A stretch of 64,000 nt of DNA from Actinomadura rudentiformis (lineage in GTDB: Bacteria; Actinomycetota; Actinomycetes; Streptosporangiales; Streptosporangiaceae), in the NCBI RefSeq assembly GCF_008923185.1, contig NZ_WBMT01000005.1, positions 372,001 to 436,000 of the forward strand, read 5' to 3'. How positions within the stretch are numbered: position 1 is the first letter of the stretch; the number at the start of each line of letters is the position of its first letter. Below the pieces are notes generated by a model. That model did no database searches. It was given only the letters and a program-made list of their open reading frames with translations, and was not told the DNA's origin. Shown here in pieces: positions 27,746 to 36,737 of this stretch. A program made the position numbers and the translations under genes.

Positions 27746-29080
27746 TCATCTGTGGTCTCCAAGGAATGTGGGGATGTCGGCGCGGGTCGGGTAGTTCGGA
27801 AGTGGTGCGGGCTTGTTTCGGAGGAACGCGGTGATGACGGCGGCGGCCCGTTCGTTGTTGCCGTCGAGGCCGTTCCACATGCGGTGTCCGACGCCGGGCA
27901 TGTACTGGGTGCGCTGGATGGCGGGGTCGCCGGCGAGGATGGCGGTCGCCCATTGACGGACCTGTGAGGAGCATTCGGCGATCATCAGCATGGCCGGGGT
28001 GCGGGAGCGGCTCAGGTGTGGGGCGATCGAGGGTGAGTCCTTGACGGTCTGCTGGATGTGGAGGCTTGCGGCGGGGTTGAAGGAGAAGTTCTGTGCCGTG
28101 TCCTCGGTGGGGATGCGGTGCGCGTCCTGCGCGCAGTAGGCGGATGCGGTGTCGCTGCTTAGATCGGCGGCCCTGAAGGCGTTGGCGCCTTCGGCCTGTT
28201 CGATCAGGCCGGTGTCGGGTTTGAGGACGCCGAGTTGCATGAGTCCGAGCGCGACGGCGTATCGGGGGACGCGCGTTGCTCGTGGTCCGGTCATGGCCGG
28301 TGCGAGGCCACGTGCGGAGGGTCGTCCCTTGTGCCCTCTGGTCCGCGTGGTGGGCCCGTCCATCGGTCCGGGCTCGGCGATGATCGCCCGGTGAACGCGG
28401 GCTGCGGTGTGCGGGGCGGCCAGAGTCCGGGTGAGCACGATCGCGCCCGAGGAGAACCCGAGAACGTCGGCCCGGCCCTTGCCCAGGCGGTCGACGAAGG
28501 CGGCCAGGTCGCTGACGGATCTGGAGATGGCGTACTGGTTCAGCGGAAGCAGGTCGCTTCGTCCGCCGCCGGCGTGCTCGTAGGCGTAGACGTCGTGGCC
28601 CTGTCGTGACAGCAGTTGCAGGAATCGGTGGTCGAGCACGGAGATGCCACGGACAGGTCCGCCAGGGAGGTACACCAGGGGTGTGGGGTGCCGGGTGACG
28701 CCGGGGGCGGGCGGGTAGTGGTACACCGCGACCCGGCTTCCGGTGGCCAGACTCCAATGTTGCGTCGCCACGAACGACAGGGCCGGCGGGGGGCGCCGCT
28801 GCGTGGGCACGGAGGGGATACAGACCGATGCCGTCATCGCTGCGGCGGCGACCACCGACAGGAACGGTCTGAGGCGGCTCCGCCAGGTACGGCGGCGTCC
28901 GCGCCACAAGGCGGCTGCGGTTCCGACCGCGAGGGTGATGAGCCATGCGGCGAGCCCCGAGCCCGCTCCGTCCGTCAGGACGATCAGAACGAGAAACAGG
29001 CCGACCAACCCCACGACTGCAGCCGTGGTCAGGATCAGGCGGCCTGTGATGCGGAGTAGATGGCTGAGAGGTTTCGGCAT
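27746..29080 (-). CDS. Membrane-anchored alpha/beta hydrolase
   Basis: This 444-residue protein has two or three N-terminal membrane helices (residues 10-85) followed by an alpha/beta hydrolase domain. The oxyanion region is VYLPGGP, the nucleophile elbow is LGFSSGAI and the late His lies in GVGHRMW. It may be an esterase or lipase facing outward. The ATG at 29080 has GGGA upstream; the frame is open far upstream but overlaps the divergent TetR gene. It is transcribed divergently from that TetR gene, which probably represses it through the palindrome at 29104-29125. Confidence 0.8.
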   Translation of the reverse strand: MPKPLSHLLRITGRLILTTAAVVGLVGLFLVLIVLTDGAGSGLAAWLITLAVGTAAALWRGRRRTWRSRLRPFLSVVAAAAMTASVCIPSVPTQRRPPPALSFVATQHWSLATGSRVAVYHYPPAPGVTRHPTPLVYLPGGPVRGISVLDHRFLQLLSRQGHDVYAYEHAGGGRSDLLPLNQYAISRSVSDLAAFVDRLGKGRADVLGFSSGAIVLTRTLAAPHTAARVHRAIIAEPGPMDGPTTRTRGHKGRPSARGLAPAMTGPRATRVPRYAVALGLMQLGVLKPDTGLIEQAEGANAFRAADLSSDTASAYCAQDAHRIPTEDTAQNFSFNPAASLHIQQTVKDSPSIAPHLSRSRTPAMLMIAECSSQVRQWATAILAGDPAIQRTQYMPGVGHRMWNGLDGNNERAAAVITAFLRNKPAPLPNYPTRADIPTFLGDHR

Positions 29081-29103
29081 CACGGTCCCTGCGCTAGTTT
29101 CCA

Positions 29104-29125
29104 AACGTTGTTTCAAAACAACGTT
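29104..29125. promoter_or_regulatory. TetR operator candidate (perfect 10+10 palindrome)
   Basis: AACGTTGTTT and AAACAACGTT are perfect inverted arms separated by CA. The site lies in the 70-base gap between divergent hydrolase and TetR genes, as expected for autoregulated repression. Confidence 0.75.
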
Positions 29126-29150
29126 ATCAGACTGGACTAGGCTTGTGATC

Positions 29151-29735
29151 ATGGGTAGGCCGAGAACGAACGACGACACCGTGAAGGAACGCCTCATAGA
29201 GACCGCGACCCAGATGTGCGCCACCCGTCCGGCCGAGTCGATCACCATCCGCGCCCTGGCCACTGCCGCCGGGACCGCGACCGCGGCGGTGTACTCACTG
29301 TTCGGCGGTAAGGACGCACTGATCGGCGAAGTCCGCAACAGAGCGGTCGCCGGGTTGTTCCAGGAGGTGTCGGGAGTGCCGGCCTCCGACGACCCCCTCG
29401 CCGACCTCTACGCGCTCGCCGTCGCGTACCGGCGCTGGGGGCGCGAGCACAGCCACCTCTACACGGTGTTGTTCGGTGGCGTGCAGCGCTTCGACCCGTC
29501 GGGCGAGGTGGGGACCAGCGACCCCGTCCGGCCGCTCATCGAGGCGATCGAACGCGGTTTGTCGGCGTCCGTGCTCTTCGGAGACACGACATCCATCGCC
29601 CTCTCGATTTGGGTCACCCTGCACGGACTCGTGACCCTCGAACTCGCCGGGGCGTTCGACACCGCCACGGCCGAGACCGCGTTCGAATCCACAATCCTCG
29701 CTACTCTGCGCGGCTGGACGATCCGGCCGATCTGA
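29151..29735 (+). CDS. TetR-family regulator
   Basis: This 194-residue regulator begins MGRPRTNDDTVKERLIETA. Its helix-turn-helix includes ITIRALATAAGTATAAVYSLF (about residues 31-50). The C-terminal domain resembles TetR_C_13-like ligand domains with YRRWGREHSHLY. It probably controls the divergent hydrolase gene and itself. The frame is open upstream into the hydrolase gene; the ATG at 29151 is chosen because of the family start. Confidence 0.87.
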   Translation: MGRPRTNDDTVKERLIETATQMCATRPAESITIRALATAAGTATAAVYSLFGGKDALIGEVRNRAVAGLFQEVSGVPASDDPLADLYALAVAYRRWGREHSHLYTVLFGGVQRFDPSGEVGTSDPVRPLIEAIERGLSASVLFGDTTSIALSIWVTLHGLVTLELAGAFDTATAETAFESTILATLRGWTIRPI

Positions 29736-30248
29736 CCAACGCCGAGATACCTGAGGCCCTGGATCGTCTCGCCGAAGTAGAACGCCTAAGACGCGGTCAC
29801 CGAGGTCCTCCGTGGCGCCGAATGCTGACGGTCGTGCGTGGTGAGATCGGGCCGTCCTGGGAGGCCGAAGCACGCATCTATGTCGACCGCGATCATCCAG
29901 GCTCCCGCCATGGGCAGGACCAGGTCGCCATGTGGCCGGACATCGAGGAGGCGTACCACGTGCCTTTGGAGGCGGCCCGCGCGCTGGCCCAAGCGGCTCG
30001 ATGGCTCTTCGACCAGGCGACCAGCCATCCGCTGGAGCATTGGGTGATCCTGAATCCAGGCCATGGCAGCCCCTGACGGCCTTGCGAAGAATGCGGCGGC
30101 ATAGTCGGCGTCGAACCGGTCCATGCCCGGCTCGTTCAGGAAATCGTGGTACTCGCTCGTCCTGAGGTCACGGAATCGGGCGGCGAGTTCGGCGCCCATC
30201 TGCCGCGCTCGGGAGATCGTCACGGTTGCTGCGTCGGGGCATGGTCGG
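29736..30248. other. No confident gene; overlapping open frames on both strands
   Basis: A plus frame up to 30076 and a minus frame 29786-30223 are both open and both have moderately biased codons, but neither shows a known motif or a good ribosome site. Possibly one is the eroded end of the minus gene at 30249. Confidence 0.4.
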
Positions 30249-30629
30249 TCAAGGAGTCGCGTTATCTCCAGCTCCCCCGCCTTCGGTCAACGAGTCGACA
30301 ATCCGGCTCATTGGTGGTGGCAGGCCTGGTCGAGGTCGGTGCTCCAACTCGATCACGAAGCTGACCTCTTGTGGTTCGACATAGGCGATCAACCCCGGAG
30401 AGGTCGACCCCTCGAACATCATCGTCAGTCCACGAAAGGGCGCGTTCGGGTCGCGGCCGAAGTGAACGGCCAGCTGGCGCATCGTCTCGTCGGCTTCCTG
30501 CAGAGCACTCAAGACCTGGTCTTCATCGGGCAAGTCCGGGAACAGCCAATGCAGATTGCCCTCTGCCCACGGAACCCACTCCATGCTCGCAGCATCCCAC
30601 CGGCCGATGGTCACTGACAGGTTCGTCAC
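30249..30629 (-). CDS. Hypothetical protein
   Basis: This 126-residue protein (GTG at 30629; an ATG at 30704 is also in frame) is acidic, with HWLFPDLPDEDQVL, GRDPNAPFRGLTMMF and GSTSPGLIAYVEP followed by EVSFVIELEH. It looks like a real conserved protein of unknown function. The C-terminus runs into sequence without family character and may be altered. No neighbours suggest a role. Confidence 0.5.
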   Translation of the reverse strand: MTNLSVTIGRWDAASMEWVPWAEGNLHWLFPDLPDEDQVLSALQEADETMRQLAVHFGRDPNAPFRGLTMMFEGSTSPGLIAYVEPQEVSFVIELEHRPRPGLPPPMSRIVDSLTEGGGAGDNATP

Positions 30630-30809
30630 CAGGCTTTCGCGCCGAGGGTCGTACCCGTTCGCAAGGGTTATGGGCCGCGGGGTCGCCCGGGCCCATGACC
30701 TCAACCCACCGGCCGCAATCCCGCAGTGACCTGCGGGGCGACGTGAGGGGCTGTTAACTAACTCACGCTCGCGGGTTTCCGTCGTTCGGTCCCGCGGCTT
30801 GTCGAGGAC

Positions 30810-30864
30810 CCAGGACGCGGAGCCATCGCCACCCTCGCGGTCCGGTTCTGGCTCCGCGTCCTGG
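30810..30864. repeat. 15-bp perfect inverted repeat
   Basis: CCAGGACGCGGAGCC (30810-30824) and GGCTCCGCGTCCTGG (30850-30864) flank 25 bases. It could be a strong hairpin downstream of the secreted-protein gene (minus strand) or ends of a tiny mobile element. Confidence 0.7.
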
Positions 30865-30927
30865 TCAACTCACGGGGTTGCTGCCTGCGGGCGTCACCTC
30901 AACGCACGCCACCCCGTGCCGGGGCGG

Positions 30928-31287
30928 CTAGCAGCGGACGACGCGGAGCGTGTCGCCGGGGTAGCGGATCTTGGAACGCTTGCTCTTGAGTGTCTGGCCG
31001 GGCTTGATGCGCTGGCACGAACTGTCGGGCGCCTTACGCCACACGAACTTGATCCGGTAGGACTTGCGGCAGGTGTTCTTGGCGTACCCGGTCCGGGTGA
31101 TGTGTCCGGCGTCCTTCCACACCTTGACGCACCGGGGCAGCGGCGGATGCGCCGCCACCGCCGGCGACGCAGCCGACTGCGCGGTCGGCTGCGCGGGAGC
31201 GGACGCGGCGGCGTGCCCGGCGCCCGGCGCCAGCGGCACGAGCAACCCGGCCGCCACGGCCGCGCCGATCAGCTTGGCTGTGCTCAT
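30928..31287 (-). CDS. Small secreted cysteine-containing protein
   Basis: This 119-residue protein has a signal peptide (cleavage near AGHAAA), an Ala/Pro linker and a basic mature domain with four cysteines: RCVKVW, NTCRKSYRIKFVW, SSCQRIKPGQT and a C-terminal Cys. The Cys spacing with 'K-P-G' is reminiscent of small beta-sandwich inhibitors of streptomycetes, but this is only a resemblance. AAAGGA lies 7 bases upstream of the ATG. A GC-rich hairpin at about 30907-30927 may terminate it. Confidence 0.72.
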   Translation of the reverse strand: MSTAKLIGAAVAAGLLVPLAPGAGHAAASAPAQPTAQSAASPAVAAHPPLPRCVKVWKDAGHITRTGYAKNTCRKSYRIKFVWRKAPDSSCQRIKPGQTLKSKRSKIRYPGDTLRVVRC

Positions 31288-31904
31288 CGAGATTCCTTTC
31301 GGACCATGCCGTCGCGCTTGTCACGAACGGCGGTCCCGCCAGTGCAGTGCCTTGCCGACCTGGCCGGGAAGCCGGTCACCCGGCCGGGACAGTCCGGCCC
31401 ACCCAGACCCGGACGGCCAACCACGCCTCACATAGCTCGCCGTCAACCATCCACCAGGCGCTGGCCGAGCACCCGCGACCCCCTCGCTCGCCGGCACCGC
31501 CATGCCTGTGACTTGCAGTGTTTCGTGTCGTCTGATCTGCGTCGCTTCTTGTCATGCCAGCAGCGAGCGCAACGCGGGAATGATGGGACGGAACGTCAGC
31601 TCTGTCCGGTCTACGGAACCGCATCACCCCAGGTCAACTCTCCCGAGGTCGTTCCGGTCCCACGCGCCGCGCGGCCGTCCACAGCTGAAACCGGCGCGCG
31701 AAGTCAGGCCAATTCCCCAATCAGAGTCACGCCGGCTCGCTGTTTTGGCACTCAACGGGTGACAGACGGCAAGCTGCGGGGTTCCTCGCGGGTGGCCGGG
31801 CGAAGGAAGCAGTCGACCCGGCTTTGATCACGGCAGCGGTGGTGGCAACGGCCGCTGGCGTCATCACCACATGGCTGCGCGTCCGCGGCCGAGTTCAGGT
31901 TCAT
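31288..31904. other. No recognisable gene
   Basis: Promoter region of the secreted protein at the left end, then no supported coding sequence. Confidence 0.5.
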
Positions 31905-32030
31905 CGCGCTATGGGCTACTCGGTCGACGACGCCGCGCAGGCCATGGGGGTGCCGGCGGGGACGGTCAAGAGCCGAACCGCGCGGACGCGGCTGGCGCCG
32001 CTTCTTATCCGCTCTCGGGAACGCCGCGGG
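31905..32030 (+). pseudogene. ECF sigma factor region 4 remnant
   Basis: The frame gives GYSVDDAAQAMGVPAGTVKS followed by RTARTRLAPLL, the sigma-70 region 4.2 helix-turn-helix of an ECF sigma factor. Region 2 is absent upstream, so this is a C-terminal scrap. Confidence 0.65.
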
Positions 32031-32756
32031 GACATCGAAGACGCGACGTCCACGCCGATTCCGCCTCACTCACCGGGCAGTGGTCCGCCGCCGAAACCTG
32101 GCCCCTGACGACACCAAACGATGCAGGAATTACGACACGGAGCAATGCAAGCCACACCATGCCATGGCGACGAAAACCGCTGCCCATTCCGTCGCCGCCG
32201 CGACCAAACCAATCCCCGGCCCCGGCGTCCGCAGGTTGGCTCGAACCACCTTCGCGTCGTTGGACGGCGCCGCCTGCCTGCACTGTTGGGCGGATCGGCC
32301 AATGCCACATTGGCGGCGCGGCATCTGTTGACGGTTTGTCTACGTCCACCTCACGCGTCTGCGCGCATTGGGGTGACGTGCACGTAGACGAAGACGTAGA
32401 CAACTCCCGGACAGTGTCTTCCGCGCGGCTCTGGCCTGACGTCACCAAGGTCAGCGGAGCGCGGCCAGTCAGGCGATCCACACAAGAGCCCGACCGTCAA
32501 CGCTTGGCTTGTCGTCTTAACCTGCCGCCTTGCCCGAGGTGATGGACGTGGACGTAGCGTGGGGCTGTATGAAGGTCGGGCGATTTCATGTGCGAGAAGT
32601 GGCCCCCTTCAGCGAGTTCTGGCCCCATTGCCGATCTTCGGCGCTCCATGGTCACCAGCGTAAATTGGCCTCACCCCGTTGGACGGGAGATGCCTGACGA
32701 GGCCACCGGCAGGGCGTCTTCGAACCTAGCGATCACTTGAGGCGGTGCAGGCGGAC
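32031..32756. other. No recognisable gene; contains inverted repeats
   Basis: No supported gene on either strand. It holds an inverted repeat at 32336-32403. Confidence 0.5.
32336..32403. repeat. Inverted repeat with an extra half-copy
   Basis: TTGTCTACGTC (32336-32346) is repeated inverted as GACGTAGACAA (32393-32403). A longer imperfect arm pair, TGTCTACGTCCACCTCAC against GTGACGTGCACGTAGAC, ends 5 bases earlier. The structure could be a hairpin or a binding site. Confidence 0.65.
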
Positions 32757-33935
32757 CTACGATGTCTGCGGAGGCTCCAGGGCGAGCAATCCGGTCGCGG
32801 TCTGAACGAACAGAAGTCCCGCGCCGGACACGAGGCGGGGCGGCTCTTCGGTGACGCCCTCACCCCATTCGCGTTCGACCGACGCACCGGGCGGCTCGTC
32901 CACCACATGTGACCAGCGGGTGGCGCCGCTCGCGACGTCGTGGCCGAGCACGGTCCCGTCACGAGTGAAGGTGTGGACCACATCGTCCGCCACCACCGGC
33001 GCGCCCACCGGCAGATCCGGTAGCGGCTGGCTCCAGGCGACGGCCGATCGCGCGACGTCCACGGCGGTCAGTTCGACGGCCAGGGAAGATGCGCCGGTGT
33101 CGAACGCGGTGAGGTAGTCCGCGGGCGCGTCCGTCTCGGCCGTGACGACGAACACCAGGTCTCCCGCCACGGCGACGGCACAGCACGGCCCGCCCATCGC
33201 CGGCCCCACGGCCCGGCGGAACGAAAGCTCGCCCGTGCGCAGGTCATACCCGGCCAACTCGCACCGGGACCATTCCTCCTCGTCATCCCATGTCGAGCCA
33301 CGGACGGCCGCGACCCAGACACGTCCGTGTGCGGCGACCGGATGGAACGGGGGGATGGCTACCGGCTCGCTTTCCGCGTCTTCGAAGTCGTCGGACTCCA
33401 CCGACCACAGTGACCGTCCGGTGGCGGCGTCGAAGGCGCGCAGCCCGCCGGTGGACACATTGCCCTCGTACCTGTCTGCGGCGACCACCACTCCTTCGGC
33501 GACCGCCACCGGCGCGTTGAGCACGTGCTCGCCGGTTGTGAAGATCTCTGCCATGGACGGTATGTCCGCAGCGCCGAGCCTCCCGCTCCGCTGGAGCAAC
33601 AGGACGTCGCCGTGAACCTGCACCGGCCTGCCGTTCAGCTCGGAGAACGCGCCGTCCGCGATCTCTCCGGTCTGCCGATCGTGCGACCAGAGGTCACCGT
33701 CGCTCTCGACGAACACCCAGCGGCCTCCGGCGGCGACTCCGGCCGCCGCCGCGTCATGCCGGTGCCGCCAGCGCTCGCAGCCGGACGCGGCGTCCAGCGC
33801 GTGCAGCACGCCCTCGGCATCGGTGACCAGCACCGTGTCGCCCGCCAGCACCGGCCCCAGGGTGAGCCTGGTGTTCTCGCCGAACCGCCACCGCACCCGC
33901 ACCCGGCTGGAACCGTGAACTCCTGTATTGGCCAT
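32757..33935 (-). CDS. PQQ-binding-like beta-propeller repeat protein
   Basis: This protein of about 392 residues is built of Trp-containing propeller blades: LHALDAASGCERWRH, LRAFDAATGRSLWSV, GYDLRTGELSFRR and LGHDVASGATRWSHV. There is no signal peptide or membrane helix, so it is cytoplasmic or loosely associated. The ATG at 33935 has AAAGGAG but with long spacing (14); GTG at 33965 is an alternative with no site. Such proteins act as scaffolds or sensor domains; no enzymatic residues are apparent. No operon partners. Confidence 0.75.
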   Translation of the reverse strand: MANTGVHGSSRVRVRWRFGENTRLTLGPVLAGDTVLVTDAEGVLHALDAASGCERWRHRHDAAAAGVAAGGRWVFVESDGDLWSHDRQTGEIADGAFSELNGRPVQVHGDVLLLQRSGRLGAADIPSMAEIFTTGEHVLNAPVAVAEGVVVAADRYEGNVSTGGLRAFDAATGRSLWSVESDDFEDAESEPVAIPPFHPVAAHGRVWVAAVRGSTWDDEEEWSRCELAGYDLRTGELSFRRAVGPAMGGPCCAVAVAGDLVFVVTAETDAPADYLTAFDTGASSLAVELTAVDVARSAVAWSQPLPDLPVGAPVVADDVVHTFTRDGTVLGHDVASGATRWSHVVDEPPGASVEREWGEGVTEEPPRLVSGAGLLFVQTATGLLALEPPQTS

Positions 33936-34217
33936 GGCGCCGATACGGCTCCTTTCGCGCTTCACCCCGACCGTGTTGGCCTGGCTGTAAGGATCACCGA
34001 ATGCTTCCGATCGCGCAAAAGGGTCAGAACGCTCAGCTCCAGGTGCGTGGGGCCTAATCCCACGCGAACATGGATGTGCTTCACCGGAGTGGGGCCGCTG
34101 CTCTTATATAAGTCGGCCAGAACATGTCCGTAAGAACCAGTCGGGCGGTATCCACGTTTGGTGGACGTGTTTCCGGGACCCATGTCACATCGGTGTGGTG
34201 TGGCATGGTCGAGTGCA

Positions 34218-34721
34218 CTAGAGCTTGAGTTCGGCGACGGCTTTGGGTTTGGTGCCCGCGGGGATGTCGTAGACGAGGACGAGGGTCGTTCTCGCGCCGG
34301 GGTTGAGGTCGTTGACCTTGCCGCGGCCGACCAGGACGGTCTGACCGAACGTCTGGTCCCATTCGGGTGCGTACTCTGAGGCGTCGGCGGTGTGCAGCGA
34401 CAGATGCGCTGGCGGATGCGTCGGATGCTTGGTGATGTTGCGCAGCGCCAGCCGGACCAGTAGGTATCGGCCCTTGGGCTTGGTCGTGCCGTTCTGCGGA
34501 TCGGTGAGCGTGGTGGCCCACGACACGCCGAGGACCGAGGCCTTGAAGTCACTGAGTGGGGACTCCAGAGTGCCGTTGTTCTCGACCAGGCTTGGGGACG
34601 GGGTTGGCCTGCTGCTCCCTGGGGAGGTCTGACCCGGAGGGGTCACGTGGGGTCCTGCCGTCTCCGGAGCCGAGCAACCCAGGGCGGTGGCTAGGACAAG
34701 GACGGCCGCGGCCATGCGCAT
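34218..34721 (-). CDS. Lipoprotein with DUF4352-like domain
   Basis: This 167-residue protein starts MRMAAAVLVLATALGCSAP, a lipoprotein signal. A Pro/Ser linker precedes a beta-sandwich with YLLVRLALRNITKHP, then YAPEWDQTFG and LVLVYDIPAGTKP, typical of DUF4352/Telokin-like surface domains. It is probably attached to the outer face of the membrane. The ribosome site is weak. Function is unknown. Confidence 0.72.
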   Translation of the reverse strand: MRMAAAVLVLATALGCSAPETAGPHVTPPGQTSPGSSRPTPSPSLVENNGTLESPLSDFKASVLGVSWATTLTDPQNGTTKPKGRYLLVRLALRNITKHPTHPPAHLSLHTADASEYAPEWDQTFGQTVLVGRGKVNDLNPGARTTLVLVYDIPAGTKPKAVAELKL

Positions 34722-35048
34722 CACACAGGGAGTGTCGCAGCCGCACCGCATGCCCGGTAGCGGTGCGTCGCTCCATGATCTGCAGAGCCGGTAAAGCAGC
34801 ACCGGCTCTCGACAGTGGCTGGACGAGGTCGGTGGCTCTCTATCTCGCCGACATGACGTCACGATGACCGATCCGCAAGTCAGGTGGCGGGATGGCGACT
34901 CGGTTCCTGTCGGATGAGCAGATTGAGCCGCCTTCCGATCGTTCCGAGCTCAGCACCCGGCACCGCAGATTGACTGCCCGAGCGGTTGGATCGCCTGGGT
35001 GGGTTTCGGCTGTATGCGCTCGTCACCTTGAACGAGGGGGTTGCGGGT
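34722..35048. other. No recognisable gene
   Basis: Intergenic or eroded DNA between the lipoprotein gene and the TetR remnant; no motif found. Confidence 0.5.
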
Positions 35049-35675
35049 TCAGCGGGAGCGTTGGGTGATGAGGAGTTCCAGGCTGTCGAGGATGCGTTGG
35101 AGGCCGAACTCGCGGCTGCTGCCCGGGGACGGGGTCCCGGCGGCTGTGATCGCGGCGGTCAGCGCGGGAAAGCGGCCGGCCGGGTCATCGAGCAGGGCGT
35201 TGATGGCGGGGTCGAGCCGCCGCTCGGCTGTCCATGGCTGGGTGCCGGCTGCTGTGCTCGACCGGGTGTTGCGGACGTGGCCGCTGAGCAGGAGAACGGC
35301 GTCCAGTTGTTCGGCACCGCTCAGCCCGGTCCCGGCCAGCGCGGCGACCGCGGCCTCGGTCCAGCCGACCTCTCTTGGGCCCATGATCCTGTCGCCGACG
35401 GTGGCGCCCGGCAGCCACGGGTGGCGGTCTCAGGTCGCCCACGGCCAACTCGATCATGATGGCGAGCAGCTCGTCCTTCCCCTTGACATGGCGGTAGAGC
35501 GCCATTTTGGTGAAGTCGAGTTCGGCGGCCACCCGCTCATGGAGATCCCGGCGAGTCCTTCGGCGTCGGCGATGTCCATCGCGGCCTGGGCGATGCGGTC
35601 AACGCTGAGCACAGGCTTGGGTCCGCGGCTCGGTGGTCGCCGTAGCCCCCACAGCAACTCACCTGTGCGGTCCAA
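35049..35675 (-). pseudogene. TetR-family regulator, degenerate
   Basis: Three frames carry consecutive parts. LSVDRIAQAAMDIADAEGLA and ISM are in one, then VAAELDFTKMALYRHVKGKD and ELLAIMIELAVGDL in the second, then HPWLPGATVGDRIMGPREVG and the C-terminal domain to the stop at 35049 in the third. A base is lost near 35545 and about 25 residues are deleted near 35430. A TTG at 35675 with GGAGG could be the original start. It is divergent from the reductase pseudogene at 35788, its likely former target. Confidence 0.75.
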
Positions 35676-35715
35676 ATCGCGCCTCCAGAACGTCGGGCTT
35701 GTCGCCGTTCGCAAA

Positions 35716-35734
35716 CTGTGTCTAATATACACAG
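35716..35734. promoter_or_regulatory. Possible TetR operator (relic)
   Basis: CTGTGT and ACACAG arms surround CTAATAT between the divergent TetR and reductase remnants. Only six-base arms, so modest support. Confidence 0.45.
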
Positions 35735-35787
35735 CGTCCAGCGGACACTGTTTTACCGAGGACGCCACCAATGAAACGGAGCCCGCC

Positions 35788-36399
35788 ATGACCGAGGACA
35801 CTGGATCGCAGCGCACTGTCATCGCCGACGCTGTCGTGTCGATCGATGGGTACAGCAGCACCGGACCTGATGACGACATGAGCTGGGCCATGGAGCACTC
35901 ATGAGCTCACAGAGTGAGGTCTTCTATGAGGGGATCTGGCGCGGCGCGAGCACAGCGATCGTGGGCCGGACCAATTGGGAGGGCTTCACCTCCGTATGGC
36001 CTGGGCTGACCAAGGACCCCGAGCAGTTCGGCCCGAACCCGTGATCTGGGCAACTGGCTCGCCACCGTCGAGAAGGTGGTGTTCTCCACGACGCTGCAGC
36101 AAGCCGATCTGGAGAAGACGGAATGGACCAACGCCCAGGTGGCCCGGGACCCCGAAGCAGAGGTGCGGTCACTCAAGGCCGCCCCGGGCCGGGACATTCT
36201 CGTCCTGAACAGCGCCAGCATCATCCAAGCGCTCCTCAAGGCAGACCTGGTCGACGAGCTCTACCTGACGGTGGTGCCCGTGACCCTCGGCGGTGGCCTG
36301 CGTCTGCTCCCCAACGATCACGCATCCGCATGGCGACTCGCCGGAACCACCACCATCCCCACAACGGGTGCGGTCACGCTGCACTACGGTCGCCCCTGA
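35788..36399 (+). pseudogene. RibD C-terminal/dihydrofolate reductase-like protein, two frameshifts
   Basis: The ATG at 35788 starts MTEDTGSQRTVIADAVVSID and runs to MEHS then stop. A second frame continues SEVFYEGIWRGASTAIVGRT and WEGF to NP and stop, and a third gives VFSTTLQQADLEKTEW through DELYLTVVPVTLGGGLRLLP to 36399. All parts align in order with the RibD_C reductase family. Two shifts (near 35898 and 36045) make it non-functional as written. An intact relative follows at 36736. Confidence 0.8.
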
Positions 36400-36735
36400 A
36401 AACCACGCAAGTCGGCTTCACAAGCTGATCGCCGCTGATGCGACCGAGGGGCCTCGACGGCGGCCAGGGTCCACGGTCGCGGCCAGGGCCCGCGGCGGCG
36501 GCCAGGGCCCGCGGACGCGCCGGTGGCCGTCCAGGATGGTCAGCTGGCGTGGTCGAGGTCGAGCCCCGGCATGGGCCCGGGGGCGAGCTGTTGACTCATG
36601 TTCACCTCGAACTTCCCGTACAGGTTCAGGTGGGGACCAGAACAGGGCGGAAAGTCCGCGGCGGTCGGCGTCGGTGAACACCATGAACCGCAAACCAGAT
36701 CGCAGAAGGCGACCAATGATCGCAGGAGGAGACCA
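36400..36735. other. No gene; repeats near the downstream start
   Basis: No supported coding sequence. It contains a 19-base triple repeat (36461-36517) and a 20-base duplication next to the start at 36736. Confidence 0.55.
36461..36517. repeat. Three tandem 19-bp copies
   Basis: Copies begin at 36461, 36480 and 36499, each starting CGGCCAGGG followed by a CC and a CGG motif. The second and third are nearly identical. No coding role is evident. Confidence 0.8.
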
Positions 36736-36737
36736 AT
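36698..36737 (+). repeat. 20-bp tandem duplication of ribosome site and start
   Basis: GATCGCAGAAGGCGACCAAT is followed directly by GATCGCAGGAGGAGACCAAT, each leading to an ATG (36716 and 36736). The second copy carries the perfect AGGAGG. Confidence 0.85.

Noticed and set aside
27306..28946. A 546-codon minus frame overlapping the hydrolase gene
   Set aside because: Composition is Arg/Pro/His-rich with no domain, and the hydrolase frame on the same strand is clearly real.
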